A stretch of DNA of 64,000 nt from Sciurus carolinensis. Its lineage: Eukaryota; Chordata; Mammalia; Rodentia; Sciuridae. Below, one piece after another: positions 41,934-54,227 of this stretch. The stretch lies in assembly GCF_902686445.1 (NCBI RefSeq), contig NC_062216.1:12979084-13043083 (forward strand), read 5' to 3'. Within the stretch, counting starts at the first letter, position 1. Every line of letters begins with the position of its first letter. Under the pieces are notes generated by a model that searched no databases, was not told where the DNA came from, and saw nothing but the letters and a program-made list of their open reading frames with translations. The translations under genes were made by a program, and so were the position numbers.

Positions 41934-44900
41934 TTCTTGATATAAATTATTGCAAGCACAGACATCTCTGGTGATGTGAAGGCATCCTGCTTTCAATTAA
42001 GTGCAAACAGAGGAGGAATGGTGTTTTAAGGATTGCTCAGCTCATTTACAAAGATTATTAAACCTGTAAGACACAAGGTGATGACAGCTTTTTATTTTTA
42101 AACAATAAATGAGAACAAATAATGAACCCAAGGTTAGGAATGAAATCCAAGTGCTTCTAGCTCCAAAGTCCATGCACTTTCTAGTGTCCTACACTACTTT
42201 TACAAAGCTCCTTTGACCAAGCAACTCCAAACCAACAGGGTGACAGGCTGGTTTTGGGGGGTGAGTTCTCTTACATGAAGGTGTTAGGAATAAACTGGAA
42301 GACCACTGTTCCCCCAGGATGTTTTAGAAGAGGTTTGTGCACAAGTGGATTGGGATGGGGGCTCTGGGACCTCTTCCTAGTGTGATTTCATGCTTTTATG
42401 ATATCTCAAGACCTTGTTTAAAAAAAAAAAATCCTTGAACCCTCTACCTAGGATGTGAGGAAACAAGCTCACACGTGGTGGAAAAGCTCCTCTAGAGTCC
42501 AGAGTTGGCAGCCTTCAGCCTGACTCTTCACATGATCATGTGCTGATTTCCAGGGTGGGTGACCTGCTCCCCTATGCTTGGGTGCTATTGGTTCTGCTAA
42601 TGTAGGAACAGGGATGCTTCCCTGGTTCATTATAGAGGAGAGCTAGGGTCAAACTGTGGCATAGGAACTCTCAGAAATTGATTCTCTTTTGATTTTATTG
42701 CCTAACTACCATGAAATATTCCCCTCTTGGCATCTAGCTAATAGAAGCCTGAAGAGGAGCCAACTTCAGGTGACAGCCAGAGGAGATACAAAATTTGGCC
42801 CTAGCTTTGATGGAGATGTTCTGGAATTTATGGCTTTGGAAACAGAGGCTAAGGCAAAATGCAGACATTAAAGCTTTAGGGAATGAAGATTTTTTTGTTA
42901 AGTTTTCTGTCAGTTGAATTGTGCATGATAGTTACTCTCAAAGTAATGGGGATGAATAGAAATAACTTTACCCAAAATGACCTTTTTGGGGTGCATACTC
43001 CTTTTAATGTCTCAGTGTATTGGGCATAGAATCCTCAGTACTTCGCAACAGAGTCTAACCAGAGATATTCTACTAAACATTCAAGTTTTTTTTTTTAAAT
43101 ATAGGAAATAAATTCTTTTTGAAGTCAAAGTGCCATCAAATATTTGGTTAATCAGTGTTCCCATAGAGGAGACACCTGTTTGCACAGGGATGATAGTACT
43201 AATACGTTCCCCATTTTCTTAGTAAACTGAAATAGAATCCTCAACATCTCACTGTATGAATTAGAGCCATGTATAAGATCTACATTGTCCAAATTCTGAC
43301 CCATATTTGGTTACTTGAGATGACTATTTGTCTTTTTTCCAAACTAGGCAAGGTCATAGCATTGCCATATCAATAGACAATTAAATATCCAAGGTCAAAA
43401 CGTCAGTGTCCTTTGGAAGACAGACTTTACCTCAATGTGTGAGAGAAGAACCAGCTGGAATGGAGGAATCATGGATGCCCACGCCCTTTATGGGGTCAGT
43501 GCTGGAAGGTTTCCACGTGAGTGAGATGTTTACCTACAGAGATTTCTACGGGCTTTCCCCCACATCTTTATCAACCATCTATTCTCCTAGTTACTTCCAA
43601 TGGACCAGGCATTTCTGTTTGGTGGTTTCTGAATAGGAAGGAGGATGGAGTTCTTGCTTTGGCTCTTGGCAATGGTTCTGATTCCACAGAACTCTGGTCA
43701 ACTGGCTTAAACTGACTTTCAACCCTCCTGATATTTCTACCACCTCACTGTCTGCCCTTGTATTCTTTGGCTATGACACTACGGGTACAAGCAAAAGTCT
43801 TGAGTCACTAATTTGTAGATGTTAAGTTTTGAAGCTTCTGATTTTGCTTTACTTTTGAATGTTACTTCTGCCTACCTCATGCTTTTAGTGGTTGGAAAGA
43901 AGGAGGATGTTCTGACGAACCCACAGAATTCAAGTAATGATCCCTAAGCTCACAAAGTACTAGTGAAGCTGCTTACATGCACATTCACTTTCTTTCTATG
44001 AATTCTAGGATCAATTAGTTGGCTTTCAATTGCATTCCATAAGAAAAGGCTATATATGAATCTTAAGAGGCTAATTAATCCATCAGGCGTGGTGGTGGTT
44101 ATTCATACTCTAAAGGCATTCTTTGTTTTAAGACAGGGATTTGCACAGAAAGAGACAATGTTGTGTGAGTTCATAAATAATTAAATATTCAGGAAGAATG
44201 TAGATGTTAAGGAATAGCAATGTGGCTTAAAAATTATAGGCAAATACTGTGATCAGCTATGAAAAACTATGCCCTTTAAGATAAAGTACTTTTAAAAGGA
44301 CCACAAAATGAACTGCCAAAATGTTATTTTGGTTTCTTTTAAGGTGCCCAATATTTCAGAGCACATTTCAACCAGTAAATCAATTAAATACATTCAGTAA
44401 ATATCTATCATAACTGTGTCCAGTGTTATTCCACATATTAAGAAGAACACAAAATAAATGCAAGTTATGGAACCATTGGGAAGCATCTACTTTAACTGAG
44501 GAGGATGGAAATCACCTAGGCAACAGCTAGAGCAACCCACAGGGAGTGGCTGCGGTCCAGGCTCCACCTTGCTAACGACTCTCACACGTTGGTACCTTTT
44601 ACATGCAGACACGAGCAAGCCAGGGAAAGCCCCTTCCAACATGGCTGATCCAGCAGGAGACAGGAAGAGTCCTCCGGATAGTCATGGTGCCTGAGGTCTC
44701 AGTCTGCCCCTACTTTGATAGATCAAGGTCAAACAAGGCACGGTGAATGAAAACTAAGGATTCCTATCAAAGATATTCAAATATTTGAAGTGGAACTGTT
44801 CTATAAAGGCTCCTACCACGTTTGAAATATGTTTATTTAGTGTTAATTCAAAGAGTAGAGGAGAAAGAACAGGATGCAGGAGATACCTGGCAAAACAGAA

Positions 44901-45299
44901 GAAAGAGACCTTTAAAACTTCCCCAGAGAATTCTCTGTTTGTTCTTTTGCAATAATGATCAGCTGGAATTTACTCTAACATGAGTCAAAGGATAATTTCT
45001 AATCTTCCATTTCCATAAATTCTACTGTAATTAAATAGCATTCCCTCTGCCCTGTAAAGTCAAATTTGGCTAAAGAGGAGGTAGCAGCTGGGACACAGAG
45101 AGCTGTGGCAGGCATTGCTCAAAGATCAAGAAATTCCCTGCTAAACTTCTTGCCATTACCTACCCCGACCCAATGAAGAAAAAAATAAACAAATAAATAA
45201 GAAGAAATAAAGAAAAAACCCTTTTGGCTTCTTTCTGTTTTATTCAAACCTGAAAGGAGATATCACAGGTACTTTCTGGATCTCCTCACCTTACAGGGC
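41934..45299. other. 3.4 kb mostly unique sequence
   Basis: Weak traces only. There is an antisense MIR-like stretch at about 42120-42200 (AATGAAATCCAAGTGCTTCT then AAGTCCATGCACTTTC) and an antisense LINE2-like stretch at about 44385-44450. A 12-T run lies near 43086. Open frames up to 76 codons have no motif. The tail at 45178-45222 is A-rich. Confidence 0.4.
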
Positions 45300-45500
45300 C
45301 TTTGTATGAGACCCAAAGATGCTGATGTTTCTCTTTCTTCTCCAAGGTTAGCTTTTGCATATCTCTACCATCTACTAAGCCATACTCCCTTAACTTCACA
45401 AATCTTTTTATGCACATGTCCTACCTTCCACTACAAATTCTGTGTGCCTTGAGGACAGAGGTATTCCTTATAGTTCTGTGACCCCACCCTCAGCCTCTCA
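45300..45500 (+). mobile_element. Possible LINE2 3' fragment
   Basis: CCACTACAAATTCTGTGTGC and CTTGAGGACAGAGGTATTCC resemble the sense LINE2 segment just before its 3' end. Weak. Confidence 0.35.
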
Positions 45501-45684
45501 CAGGGGGCCTTATCCCTAACAGACCTTACATATTCAATCAACAGGGAGTTGGAGAGCAAGCTCACAATGGCAGAAAGATAGCTACAAATGTGTAGTTCAC
45601 GGAGAACAAACAATTGGTCATAAACAAGGTACAACGACCCAGTAACTTCTACCCAGAAACACATTCCCAAGCCTGATTATTATT

Positions 45685-45790
45685 TTTTTTAATCATTTTT
45701 TTAAATTTTTACAGGCTGCATTTTGATTCATTGTACACAAATGGGGTACGTCTTTTCATTTCTATGGTTGTGCACAATGTAGATTCATTC
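45685..45790 (-). mobile_element. Squirrel L1 3'-end tail, about 105 bp, antisense
   Basis: T-rich start, then GGCTGCATTTTGATTCATTG, CACAAATGGGGTACGTCTTT and TCATTTCTATGGTTGTGCAC. Same tail type as at 32.7 and 41.5 kb but shorter. Confidence 0.75.
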
Positions 45791-47127
45791 TTTATAAATA
45801 GGCTTCAGCTTGAGAATTTGTCTTGCATTAAAGCTACATTGCTTCCTCAGCTTCCACTTTTTATGCACACCGGTTATTGGTCTGCTGTTCCTCACTTCCC
45901 CAAATGGAAAGATGCTTTTCCCACATGATTTGAGATTCTGTATTCCCTGTGCCTGCTAAGGATTATGTTACACTTTTTCTAAAGCATGCCGTTTGGGGCC
46001 TTTGTCATCATGGTTATTCTTTAAGTAAAATGTTGAATGAGCTGGTGAGTATTTTACTCTAAGATCGATGCACAGTGGAACATATCCCAGGGGTGTGGAC
46101 AGCTCAGGTTCCACTTTGCAGGTCCCAAAGTAACTCACAGAGAGCAGCGACTTACTCATGTGTGGAGCATTTGGCTGTTAAAACCATCTGGCGTATGGTG
46201 GCAGGAGCGATGCGGCAGTCTTTCGATTGTCCCCTCGCCTCCCATTCTTGGAGAGGCCAAGCCATTTAATTTCGAAATGGAGAGATCTTGACTCACTGCC
46301 AAGGATCAGCATTGTGTGCAATTTTTTATAGTTCCATTTACATATCCTTCCAAAGATCAGGGTTGTATGGGAAGGTTTATGGTCTCTTTGCTCTGGTTTT
46401 GCTGGTAAAACAAATGAAGTAAAAAACCCATCTGCCTGGTCCTGGAAGCTACAGTACTATTTCTTCCAGTTTTCACAACAGGGTAAAATAAAGCACTAAC
46501 CAGAAATTCTTCAGAAAGCCTCTTGGCTTTTAGATCAATATTGACTTCTTTTCCCTACCCATTTGCTACATATGCTTATTTTCTTATTTAGCCTTCTTTA
46601 TTTGCTTTGGCATGGCTATATAATTTTGGTAGGATTGGATACTTATCTATTTATCATCAAAGTAGGATCAAATCTTGTACTGCTTTTTGGTATTATACAC
46701 AAAAAGTGCATTGGGGTTACAGCAGAATATATTCTTAGTTTTTTAAAATACTAGTGTTTACTAGGACACTTTTTGTGTAGAATGTTCCACTCCTTGAATG
46801 CAAGTTCCCTGAAGGACATTTCTAAACATTTTTCCTGCAATCCCTTCATGTTCTCTGCACTCCCACCTAATCCACCCACCTCCCTTCTCCAAAATATTTC
46901 CTCACTTTCCTGCTTTGTATACTTCTCTGACTTTTCTGCTCCTTCTAACTCCGACTGGCCCCCTCCAAAAGAGCACTAATTGTCTAAATGATTTCTGCTT
47001 CCCCCTTCCAGATCCTAAACCACGACTTCCCACAGGTGGCCATGTGAACTCTGTCCCTCAACCCAGCACTCGCTCTTCATTATTTAAATGTCCTTCTCTT
47101 TCCTCTATGTATTTTCTACCCCACTCT
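45791..47127. other. Unassigned sequence
   Basis: No firm repeat. Pyrimidine-rich from 46.8 kb, where very decayed LINE2 is conceivable. Plus-strand frames of 63-102 codons have no motif. Confidence 0.4.
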
Positions 47128-47180
47128 CTATCCATCCATCTATCCGTATCTGTATCTAATCTATGTCTGTATCATCTATC
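47128..47180. repeat. Imperfect (ATCT)n tract
   Basis: ATCCATCCATCTATCCGTAT followed by ATCTGTATCTAATCTATG and similar. A degenerate tetranucleotide array. Confidence 0.8.
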
Positions 47181-48682
47181 ACTTACCATCATCTCTCTAG
47201 CTTCGCTTTTCTGTCTTCTCTAGCTGTTCCAAACTCCTTTTACCCTGATTTATTCTTGTTTCCCATTACCAAATTCAGCACATCTTATTGAGAATAGCTC
47301 TTTGTTAAATATTTATTGGTAAGTCACTGAATGAAAATCCCTGCAGGTCAGTGGTACATAATAGATGTATTTTGTTTTGTTTTGCAATAATTGTGGATTC
47401 CCTAACTGGGTCTTTGCAAATGCTTCATTTTTTTTTTTTTAATCACTCATTATGTCCAATGGGTAGGCTAGACATAGACTGGAAATGTAAAAGTAGAAAG
47501 AGGAAATGAGGAACCCTCTTCCCATGTTCACTATCTTCTACTATTTGTTTTGTTCCTTTTATAGGAGGGAAAGAAGAAAACATAGGACGTTGCTAGCGTA
47601 TTATAAAACCTGCAGCTTTATTTTCTTTTCATTCTGAATAAGACGACTTCTCTCCAGTAAGATGAGGTTCTTTTAAACAACAGCTTGGCATTCCCGAAAT
47701 TTAACAATGAGACCATAAGATCGCTTTGCAGCAGGTGTGCATGCATGTGTGTGTGTGTGTGTTTACCAAGAGGTAGCTGTTTCAAATAGCCCCTGCCACA
47801 ATCTGCTAAGCCTGTTTTATCACACACCATTTCATTTGGAAAGAAAATTGGAGGTTTCTAGAGGGACCATAAATTACTTTGTCATAGGCGCTGAGTGACA
47901 TTTAGCAGGAGGGCAAGGTGGCATTGACTTCAAAAGTAAAGAGAAATGTCATAGCTTCTGCTGTAAATGTGTTACGGTTCATCACTGGAAATGTCTACGA
48001 TCGCATTTAAAGGAAATTTTAGTTTCATTCACACAAGTTCAAAAGAAAAGAATGCTGTAATTTTAGGATTGCGAAAACTGGTTTGTGAAAACTGGTTTAT
48101 AAAGATTGCATCTTTTCAGTTAAAGACCCAAGGACAAGTCTAGGGTTGGCTGAGGTGTGTGTTCTTATGGTCAATGGTGAGAAGAGGAAGCCCCAGAGGT
48201 GTGATATTCATTTCAAGATCATAGTGTCCTATGTGGCGTGGACAAGATGGGATTTGGCTTGAGAGAAGAGAGCATTGGAGAGAGGGAGAAGCATTTGGGT
48301 GAGGAGCAAACCCACATCAGCAAGTCTCATGAGGAGCAAGGCTCCATCCATTTCAGGTAAGCCGCCGGGCTTATAGAAAATGAGATAGGTCTTGCAAGTT
48401 TGGAAGCAATGTTGCTAACTTTGAAATTCCTGAACAGATCTAATTTACTGTTGGTACAGACAAGACCTTCTAGGTAGGGGGTAGGATGCAGAATGAGAAA
48501 GTTTATAATAGATAGTCAAAATTCCTGAAAAAAAAAATGCTTCTAGAATCTCCTGAGTAGAAAAATTCCAGACTCGAAGTGTATAACTGACATCTCTCTT
48601 GGTAGTACAGACCCAAATTTACAGAGAAACAGACTCTAGAGGCCAAGAGGTCCTCCTTCCCATCTCTAGCTGGTTGGTAAAT
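47181..48682. other. Unassigned sequence with a (TG)n tract
   Basis: Unique sequence. A GCATGCATG(TG)n GTTT run lies at 47737-47763. A 14-bp near-tandem (GAAAACTGGTTT twice) occurs at about 48072-48100. No gene recognised. Confidence 0.4.
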
Positions 48683-48790
48683 GTATTTCATTCATTCATT
48701 CATACAAACCAACATTTATGGAGCACTTAGCATTTTAGGTTCTAAGAATATAAGGATGAGTAATACAGAATCTCTATCTTTGCTCCTAAG
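48683..48790 (-). mobile_element. LINE2 3' end, antisense, with (CATT)n
   Basis: TTCATTCATTCATTCATACA, then CAACATTTATGGAGCACTTA and TAGGTTCTAAGAATATAAGG follow the antisense LINE2 terminus, including its CATT tail repeats. Confidence 0.7.
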
Positions 48791-48834
48791 AAATAATACA
48801 AGAAACACATGGAAGAGAGTCAAGTGACCCTAGT

Positions 48835-48997
48835 GGACAGCTGGTCGACCATCAGACATGTGAATGAGCCCAGCTGAGCTCAGAGGAACTGCCAGCCTGA
48901 ATCACCACCCTCAGGCCCAGGAGACACATAAATACCCATAGTTTTAAATCACTGCATTTTGAGGTGGTTTATTCTACAGTATTATCATGGCAAAAGT
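48835..48997 (+). mobile_element. MLT1-type LTR 3' part
   Basis: CATCAGACATGTGAATGAGC, CCCAGCTGAGCTCAGAGG, then TTTTAAATCACTGCATTTTG and GGTGGTTTATTCTACAGTAT are typical of the 3' part of MLT1 LTRs. Confidence 0.65.
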
Positions 48998-49977
48998 GCA
49001 TGACAAAGGGAGATGTAGATAAGTGAGCCACCACAATTCCGAGTGATAAATGGTAGGATAAAATGCACACAGGGGAGATTTTTCTTCTAAGAAGATGGAG
49101 CAATACTTTCCCCCAGTCGTCCTGCTCAACACAATTAAAAACCCTGAACATTAAATATAAAAGAAGTCTGAGAAGACTTGGAGAGGTGTGGAGAAGAGGC
49201 AGGCAGATGAGAGAACTCATGACCCAAAGGATGATGTAAGGATTAGCTGCTTGGGTCCCCTTTCCGTCCTGTGTCCCAGACTTCGAGCTGGAGAAACTGG
49301 TGACCCAGAAATGCCAGTGGGTGTAGAAAAGAAGACCCAACCAAAGGCACTATGACCAACAAGGAAAGAAGCAGCTCAGAAAGACAGAAAAAAATTCAGT
49401 AATAATGAATTTACTTCAGACAAATGCCAAAGAAAATACCATGATTCCACACCAATTTCCACCAGCAAATTAAAAGTTTAATTAAAACAAAAATGCACGC
49501 AGGGTGTTGGAAAGCCTGGTACTGACCCTGAGTTTTACCTACCTTCCAGGGATTTTGACTTGCCATAACAGAACCACGAGTAACTATTCCTGAGTGGATT
49601 TGGACCAACAAGGAGAATGGTGGGAGACATGCTAGGCAGACAGAAAGTAAAAGGATGCGCCTGGAGAGTCGAACGTGAACGTAGTTATAGGTCTTCTCAT
49701 GCCTCTGGGTGGTTCTGGTGGTTCTGCTGCAGCTGCCCATAGTCTGAGTCTCACATCATTTTTGTTGTTGTTGTTATGGGTTCATCTCTTGCCGTTGGGC
49801 TTACTGTAAGTAACTTCCAGTACCGGAAACTTAGGAGACCTAAAGGACATGGGCTCATGGGCTGCAGGAGGCCTAAAGGGCCTGGGCTGCTGCCTGAAAG
49901 AAGGTTCTGTATTGAGAATTATATTAACTGGAAGACTAAGCAAAAGCTTATAAAGCTGTTCATTCTGTATTTGAAAC
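48998..49977. other. Unassigned sequence
   Basis: Frames of 109-123 codons on the minus strand (48969-49740) have no motif. A GTT/ATT-rich patch lies near 49760. No gene recognised. Confidence 0.4.
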
Positions 49978-50245
49978 TTTTTCACCGAAGTAAAATTTAT
50001 ACACATGAAAATGTACTGAGCACTAAGTATACAACTTGGAGAGTTTTGACAAATGCAGGCACAGGTGCATCCATAACTTCAGTCAGTGTAGAACCAATCT
50101 GTCACTGCAGGAAGTGCCTCCTGACCCCCTCTCCTCATCCTCACCCGGCACACACAAGCAATCTCCTGCTATCTCTTACCATAAGGTGATTTTGCCTTCT
50201 CCCATCCTTCAGATTAATGGAATCATCCATAATGGGGGCTTTTTG
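49978..50245 (-). mobile_element. L1M 3' UTR, antisense
   Basis: AAGTAAAATTTATACACATG, TATACAACTTGGAGAGTTTT, GACAAATGCAGGCACAGGTG, then AGATTAATGGAATCATCCAT match the antisense 3' UTR of old L1. 5'-truncated. Confidence 0.7.
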
Positions 50246-51359
50246 GCCAGGTCGTACCAGTTTACTTTCCAACAGACAATGTATTAGGGTTAATTCCATA
50301 TTACAAAGGAAAATGACAAAGATCTGAAAAAGACTTGTCCTTTTGAAAAGAAGTTTATTCCATGTAGTAGATAATTTTTAAACCGGTGTCCAATCATCCT
50401 CATTTTGACGCCCTCCCAATTTGAGGCCAGATTCCCATGATGTGACCCCAAATCTCCAACAGAATTCAGAACTCATATTTCTAAGTTCTTGGCTGCTGGG
50501 ACACTGGATTTGACTTAAGCTTGGAGACATTCTCTCAGGGAACTTTGCTTCCAAGTGAATAATATGAACAGGCTCAGCAATGAGCTTCCATTTTATTGGC
50601 AGAAGTATTCATGTTTTGGTTTTGGGACATGCTTTTGAAAATGTAACTATGAGTCTGTTGTTCTAGGTCTCCTGGTGATTTTGTGAGCTAATTTATATCT
50701 GTCACTATTCAGCTTAAGATATCCAGGGTGGATTTTGTTACTTGCAACCAAGAATTCTGAATAGGTCCTCCATGTGTCATGGAATTACACAGTCTTATTT
50801 TCTTCTACCACTGTATAAACTAATAGCATTGCAATAAACTGAGCCATGACAAAATTTTAATGTGCCTTTAAAATGATCATGGTTAACACAGGTGTGGCTT
50901 CAGTTAATGTTTTGGATTAGACACATTTTGCTACACTTTAATTCTTTGAAAACTCTTTATTCCTAACAGTGTAGAATTTATCCGAGGGGTATTGCTTTCA
51001 AAGGAGGAGTCAAGACTACCTCTCACAGTATTAATAGAAATATAACACAAGACACTTGGGCGATTAAAAAATTTCCAGAAGTCACATTAGAAATATTAAA
51101 ACAAGGTGAAATTTATATTGATATGTTTTATTTAACCAAATCCATACAAAATATTTCAACAACTAATCAATATGAAAAACTATTAGATAATTTACTTTAT
51201 TTGTGCTACAGCAAGTCTTCAAAACCCAGTATGTGGCTGCTGTTCCCACCCTTCCTGTGTGTTCTTGATCTTGATCTCTCTGCTGCTGCAGTTGCCTCTT
51301 TCAACTGTTCAATATTTTTGTTTAGAGACAAATGGAATGGATCTTATGCTATATCTTTT
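50246..51359. other. Unassigned sequence
   Basis: Around 50285-50370 an antisense LTR-like start (AATTCCATATTACAAAGG then AGAAGTTTATTCC) is possible but unproven. The rest is AT-rich and unique. Confidence 0.35.
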
Positions 51360-51441
51360 TTATTCTCTTTCCCTTTCCCTCTCTCTCTCTTCACACACAC
51401 ACACGCACACACACACACACACACACGAACACACACACGAA
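51360..51441. repeat. (CT)n followed by (CA)n microsatellite
   Basis: CTTTCCCTTTCCCTCTCTCT runs into CACACACACACACGCACACA and a further CA array with GAAC interruptions. Confidence 0.95.
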
Positions 51442-51639
51442 GCTCTAAAGCTCCCCTCCATCTTTAGCTCCTCTGTTTCTCCACATGCTTCTAATAATTT
51501 TTGTTTTGATCCCAGGCTGTACTATTGGGTGCACAAATATATGTCCTTGTTTTAGATTAGATTTATTATCAAAATCAGAATTGTACTCTGATGTCTCTTA
51601 ATGGTCTTTTACTCTGAATTCTGCCTGGCTGGATGTCCA

Positions 51640-52480
51640 TAGTCCACCTCTGCTTCCATTTTCTTTCCAATTGCTCTGTATGTCTTTGCCCGTTCCTTTA
51701 TCGTTACAAACTCTGTCACTGTGTTTTAGATGCGTCTCTTATACACACACACATGTGCATTTATAATCTCACCTGAGAGACTGTCATTTAATGGGATTGA
51801 GAGGAATACTATACATAATATGTACAGGCTTATTTCTTTAACCATTTAAAACACATTTTTGTAATTTCTTATTCTTCCATTTAAAATATCAAGTTTTGTG
51901 CTATGTTCCTTTAGTAATGTAGAAGGTATACATCCATTTTTCATGCATCTATTCCTTTCATATTTAATACTGACGTGAGCAATGAGTAGGACTTTCCTTA
52001 TGTAACATGAAAATGAGGATATAATTTATTTTCCTTCCAGTTTTTCTGTTTCCATTTCCTTGTTTATGGTAATGTAGTCTAATATTTCATATCATTTATA
52101 ATTATTTATTATGAATCTATTTGGCAGGACTTTTTTTCCCAGAGATCTTTTAGGAGGCATATTTTCTGATATCTTGCCTTTCTGAGAATGTAGCTTTCAT
52201 ATTTGATCAATAATTTTGAGTGTTCTCTGACTTCTGGGTTGTGACCCGTCCCTGTAATATGTCATTCATTTTAATCATTTGTGTAAGTAAATAGATATTT
52301 AAGGACAGCACAGATCTGGGGCAATGATCTTTTGTATGGTGAATTTTTTAAAGGTCTTTTGTCACTTTAATTTGTGTCTTATCACCTATTTTTGTCTTGA
52401 GGAATTCTGATTATCTTGAAAATTTAACAACACAAAATAGATGCCATTGAAATACTCTTTTTCCTTTTCAGAATAGTCTA
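51640..52480 (-). mobile_element. Possible old L1 ORF2, antisense
   Basis: GTGTTTTAGATGCGTCTCTT, then CTGTCATTTAATGGGATTG and the T-rich run to about 52.0 kb resemble antisense ORF2 of old L1. Beyond 52.0 kb the match is uncertain. Confidence 0.4.
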
Positions 52481-52824
52481 TTTCTTATTCTCTTGAGTAT
52501 ACGTATCTCTCACTCCATGTCCGATGCAGATCTTCTTCCAGAGCCCTGCTGGCTTGGCTCTGCTCTCTGGTCTCTGTTCAGGAAAGTCCTCTGCAGCCTG
52601 ATGCTTGCCTGTATGCAGGGTGGCTGTAATGACACCTGGCCACGTTGTTGGAATCCTAGCACATCCCGATTCATGGGAGGCTGTACTAGCGATTCAAGCT
52701 TGGGCTGCCGGAGGGAGTGGAGAGGGAGCTAGGATCATGGATGGACTGCAGTTTCTTCTCTGTGCTGAAGTGGTGGAGTGAGGAGCCCACCTTCTGCTTC
52801 TAGGTGTTCATTCATCTTGGCTTA
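52481..52824. other. Unassigned sequence
   Basis: A 79-codon plus frame at 52493-52732 has no motif. No repeat recognised. Confidence 0.45.
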
Positions 52825-52960
52825 CAGTTCAGGTTCAATGATTCTCCAATTTGACTCTACTAGTTAAATCAGGATCTCTGGAGAAAAGGACCCAGGCATG
52901 AATATTTCTTGAAGATCCTAGGTGATTCCAGCACGTAGCTTTGCGGGTGCATCTCTGGCT
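52825..52960. mobile_element. Possible hAT-Charlie MITE fragment
   Basis: TAGTTAAATCAGGATCTCTG, GGACCCAGGCATGAATATTT and AGATCCTAGGTGATTCCAGC resemble MER5/MER20-type elements. Termini are not clear. Confidence 0.4.
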
Positions 52961-53849
52961 ATGGGGCGGCTTGTGAACAGAATCCTTCTAGAGGCTCCTG
53001 CATCAGAAAGCTGCAGACTTTCTCCACAGATTTACCAGAGTAATGGCGCCGTGTGCTGCGGTTCAGCAGGGTGAAGGCGAGGTTAAGTGGAATGCTCCCA
53101 TTTTTGTCGCAGCCTTCATTTACCTTTAGTTTTTTTTCCCCTTCAAATAAATGAACGTTCATGACATTCTGTAAATGTCATTTCTGTCTACCACCTGGGG
53201 CATTATACCACTTTCTCCCTAATGGACTTTTTGAGTTAATTGTTTGCAACAAAGCTGGCAGAAATATCTGCTACTTTTGTCTACTTTTTCATTGCTGAGG
53301 CTGGGTTCTCTGTATTTTTACATTGCTTTAGGTATTTTAGTTTTCAGCTAAGAGGGAGAAAATTGTGTATGCTTCAAAATATCGTTGTCATTATGATTCT
53401 CATTATAACCACTATACAATGAGTATGTAGTATCTTAGACACCCTAGCTAGATACCACACATGGATTATCCATACATGGATTGTCACATTTAATCTTCAC
53501 TGCAGTTTTGAAAGTAAGCTCTGCTATGTCCCTTGGTTATGTTATCTCCAACTTCTGGACATCTTTAACAGAACTGTTGGAAATGACAAAAAACAATCTA
53601 CCCTAGGACACAATGGAGAGGGGTTCCAGGGGAAGAAGACCCGTAGAACATAACCACCGCTGCTAACTCAGGTTCACCTAGGACAAGGCTCAGAGAGAAG
53701 CAAGCTTGCAGGTGCAATTGGAAACCACGCTCCACAAACATCACTTAGAATTAACCTGATTAGCCCAGACCCTCATTCATTGGGCAGTAGTTCTCAGCAT
53801 CCCTAGTGACACAGCTCTCCAGTTTCCAAGTCGCCCAGATATTCCCTGC
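52961..53849. other. Unassigned sequence
   Basis: Unique, with a possible antisense MIR trace at about 53470-53540 (TTAATCTTCACTGCAGTTTTG). No gene recognised. Confidence 0.4.
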
Positions 53850-54143
53850 TGAGAAGTGGCAGCGGAGCGGTAAAGTGGTCGAGAAGCAGCTGGGTGGGTG
53901 GGAAGCACCGCCCACTCTGTGCGGAGCCCACCTGGCAGGCCTGGCGGGCCTGAGGAGCTGCGAGCCGAGGAAGGCCGACCTCACCCTTTGCGCCCGGGCC
54001 TGGGCACAGGGCCCACGCCTCCTGCAGGAGCGGGCTCCATGCATGGACCATGGCGGAACTCAGTCTCCCATTTCCTGGACGGTGGCGAGAAGATGGAAGA
54101 GTCAGACCTGAGTGAAAGTTGGGACTCAAAGAGTTGACTGATA

Positions 54144-54171
54144 GCATAATTGTGTGTCTGCACAATTATGC
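54144..54171. repeat. Perfect 11-bp inverted repeat, 6-bp spacer
   Basis: GCATAATTGTG, spacer TGTCTG, CACAATTATGC. The two arms are exact reverse complements. The right arm overlaps the octamer ATGCAAAT. Confidence 0.95.
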
Positions 54172-54175
54172 AAAT
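54168..54175 (+). promoter_or_regulatory. Octamer motif ATGCAAAT
   Basis: Exact POU-factor octamer 44 bp upstream of a TATA box, a spacing common in octamer-driven promoters. Presence is certain, use is not shown. Confidence 0.5.
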
Positions 54176-54218
54176 TTTAATTAGCATAAGTGTGGACCCA
54201 CAGCAGTGATCCAGGTGC

Positions 54219-54227
54219 TATATAAAC
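54219..54227 (+). promoter_or_regulatory. TATA box (TATATAAAC)
   Basis: Good TATA match inside the LTR-like block. It would place a start site near 54250. Confidence 0.5.

Noticed and set aside
44085..44110. B1-like start (CAGGCGTGGTGGTGG)
   Set aside because: Similarity ends after about 18 bases and no further B1 sequence follows.
54144..54171. Perfect stem considered as a microRNA precursor
   Set aside because: The stem is only 11 bp and flanking bases do not extend the pairing.
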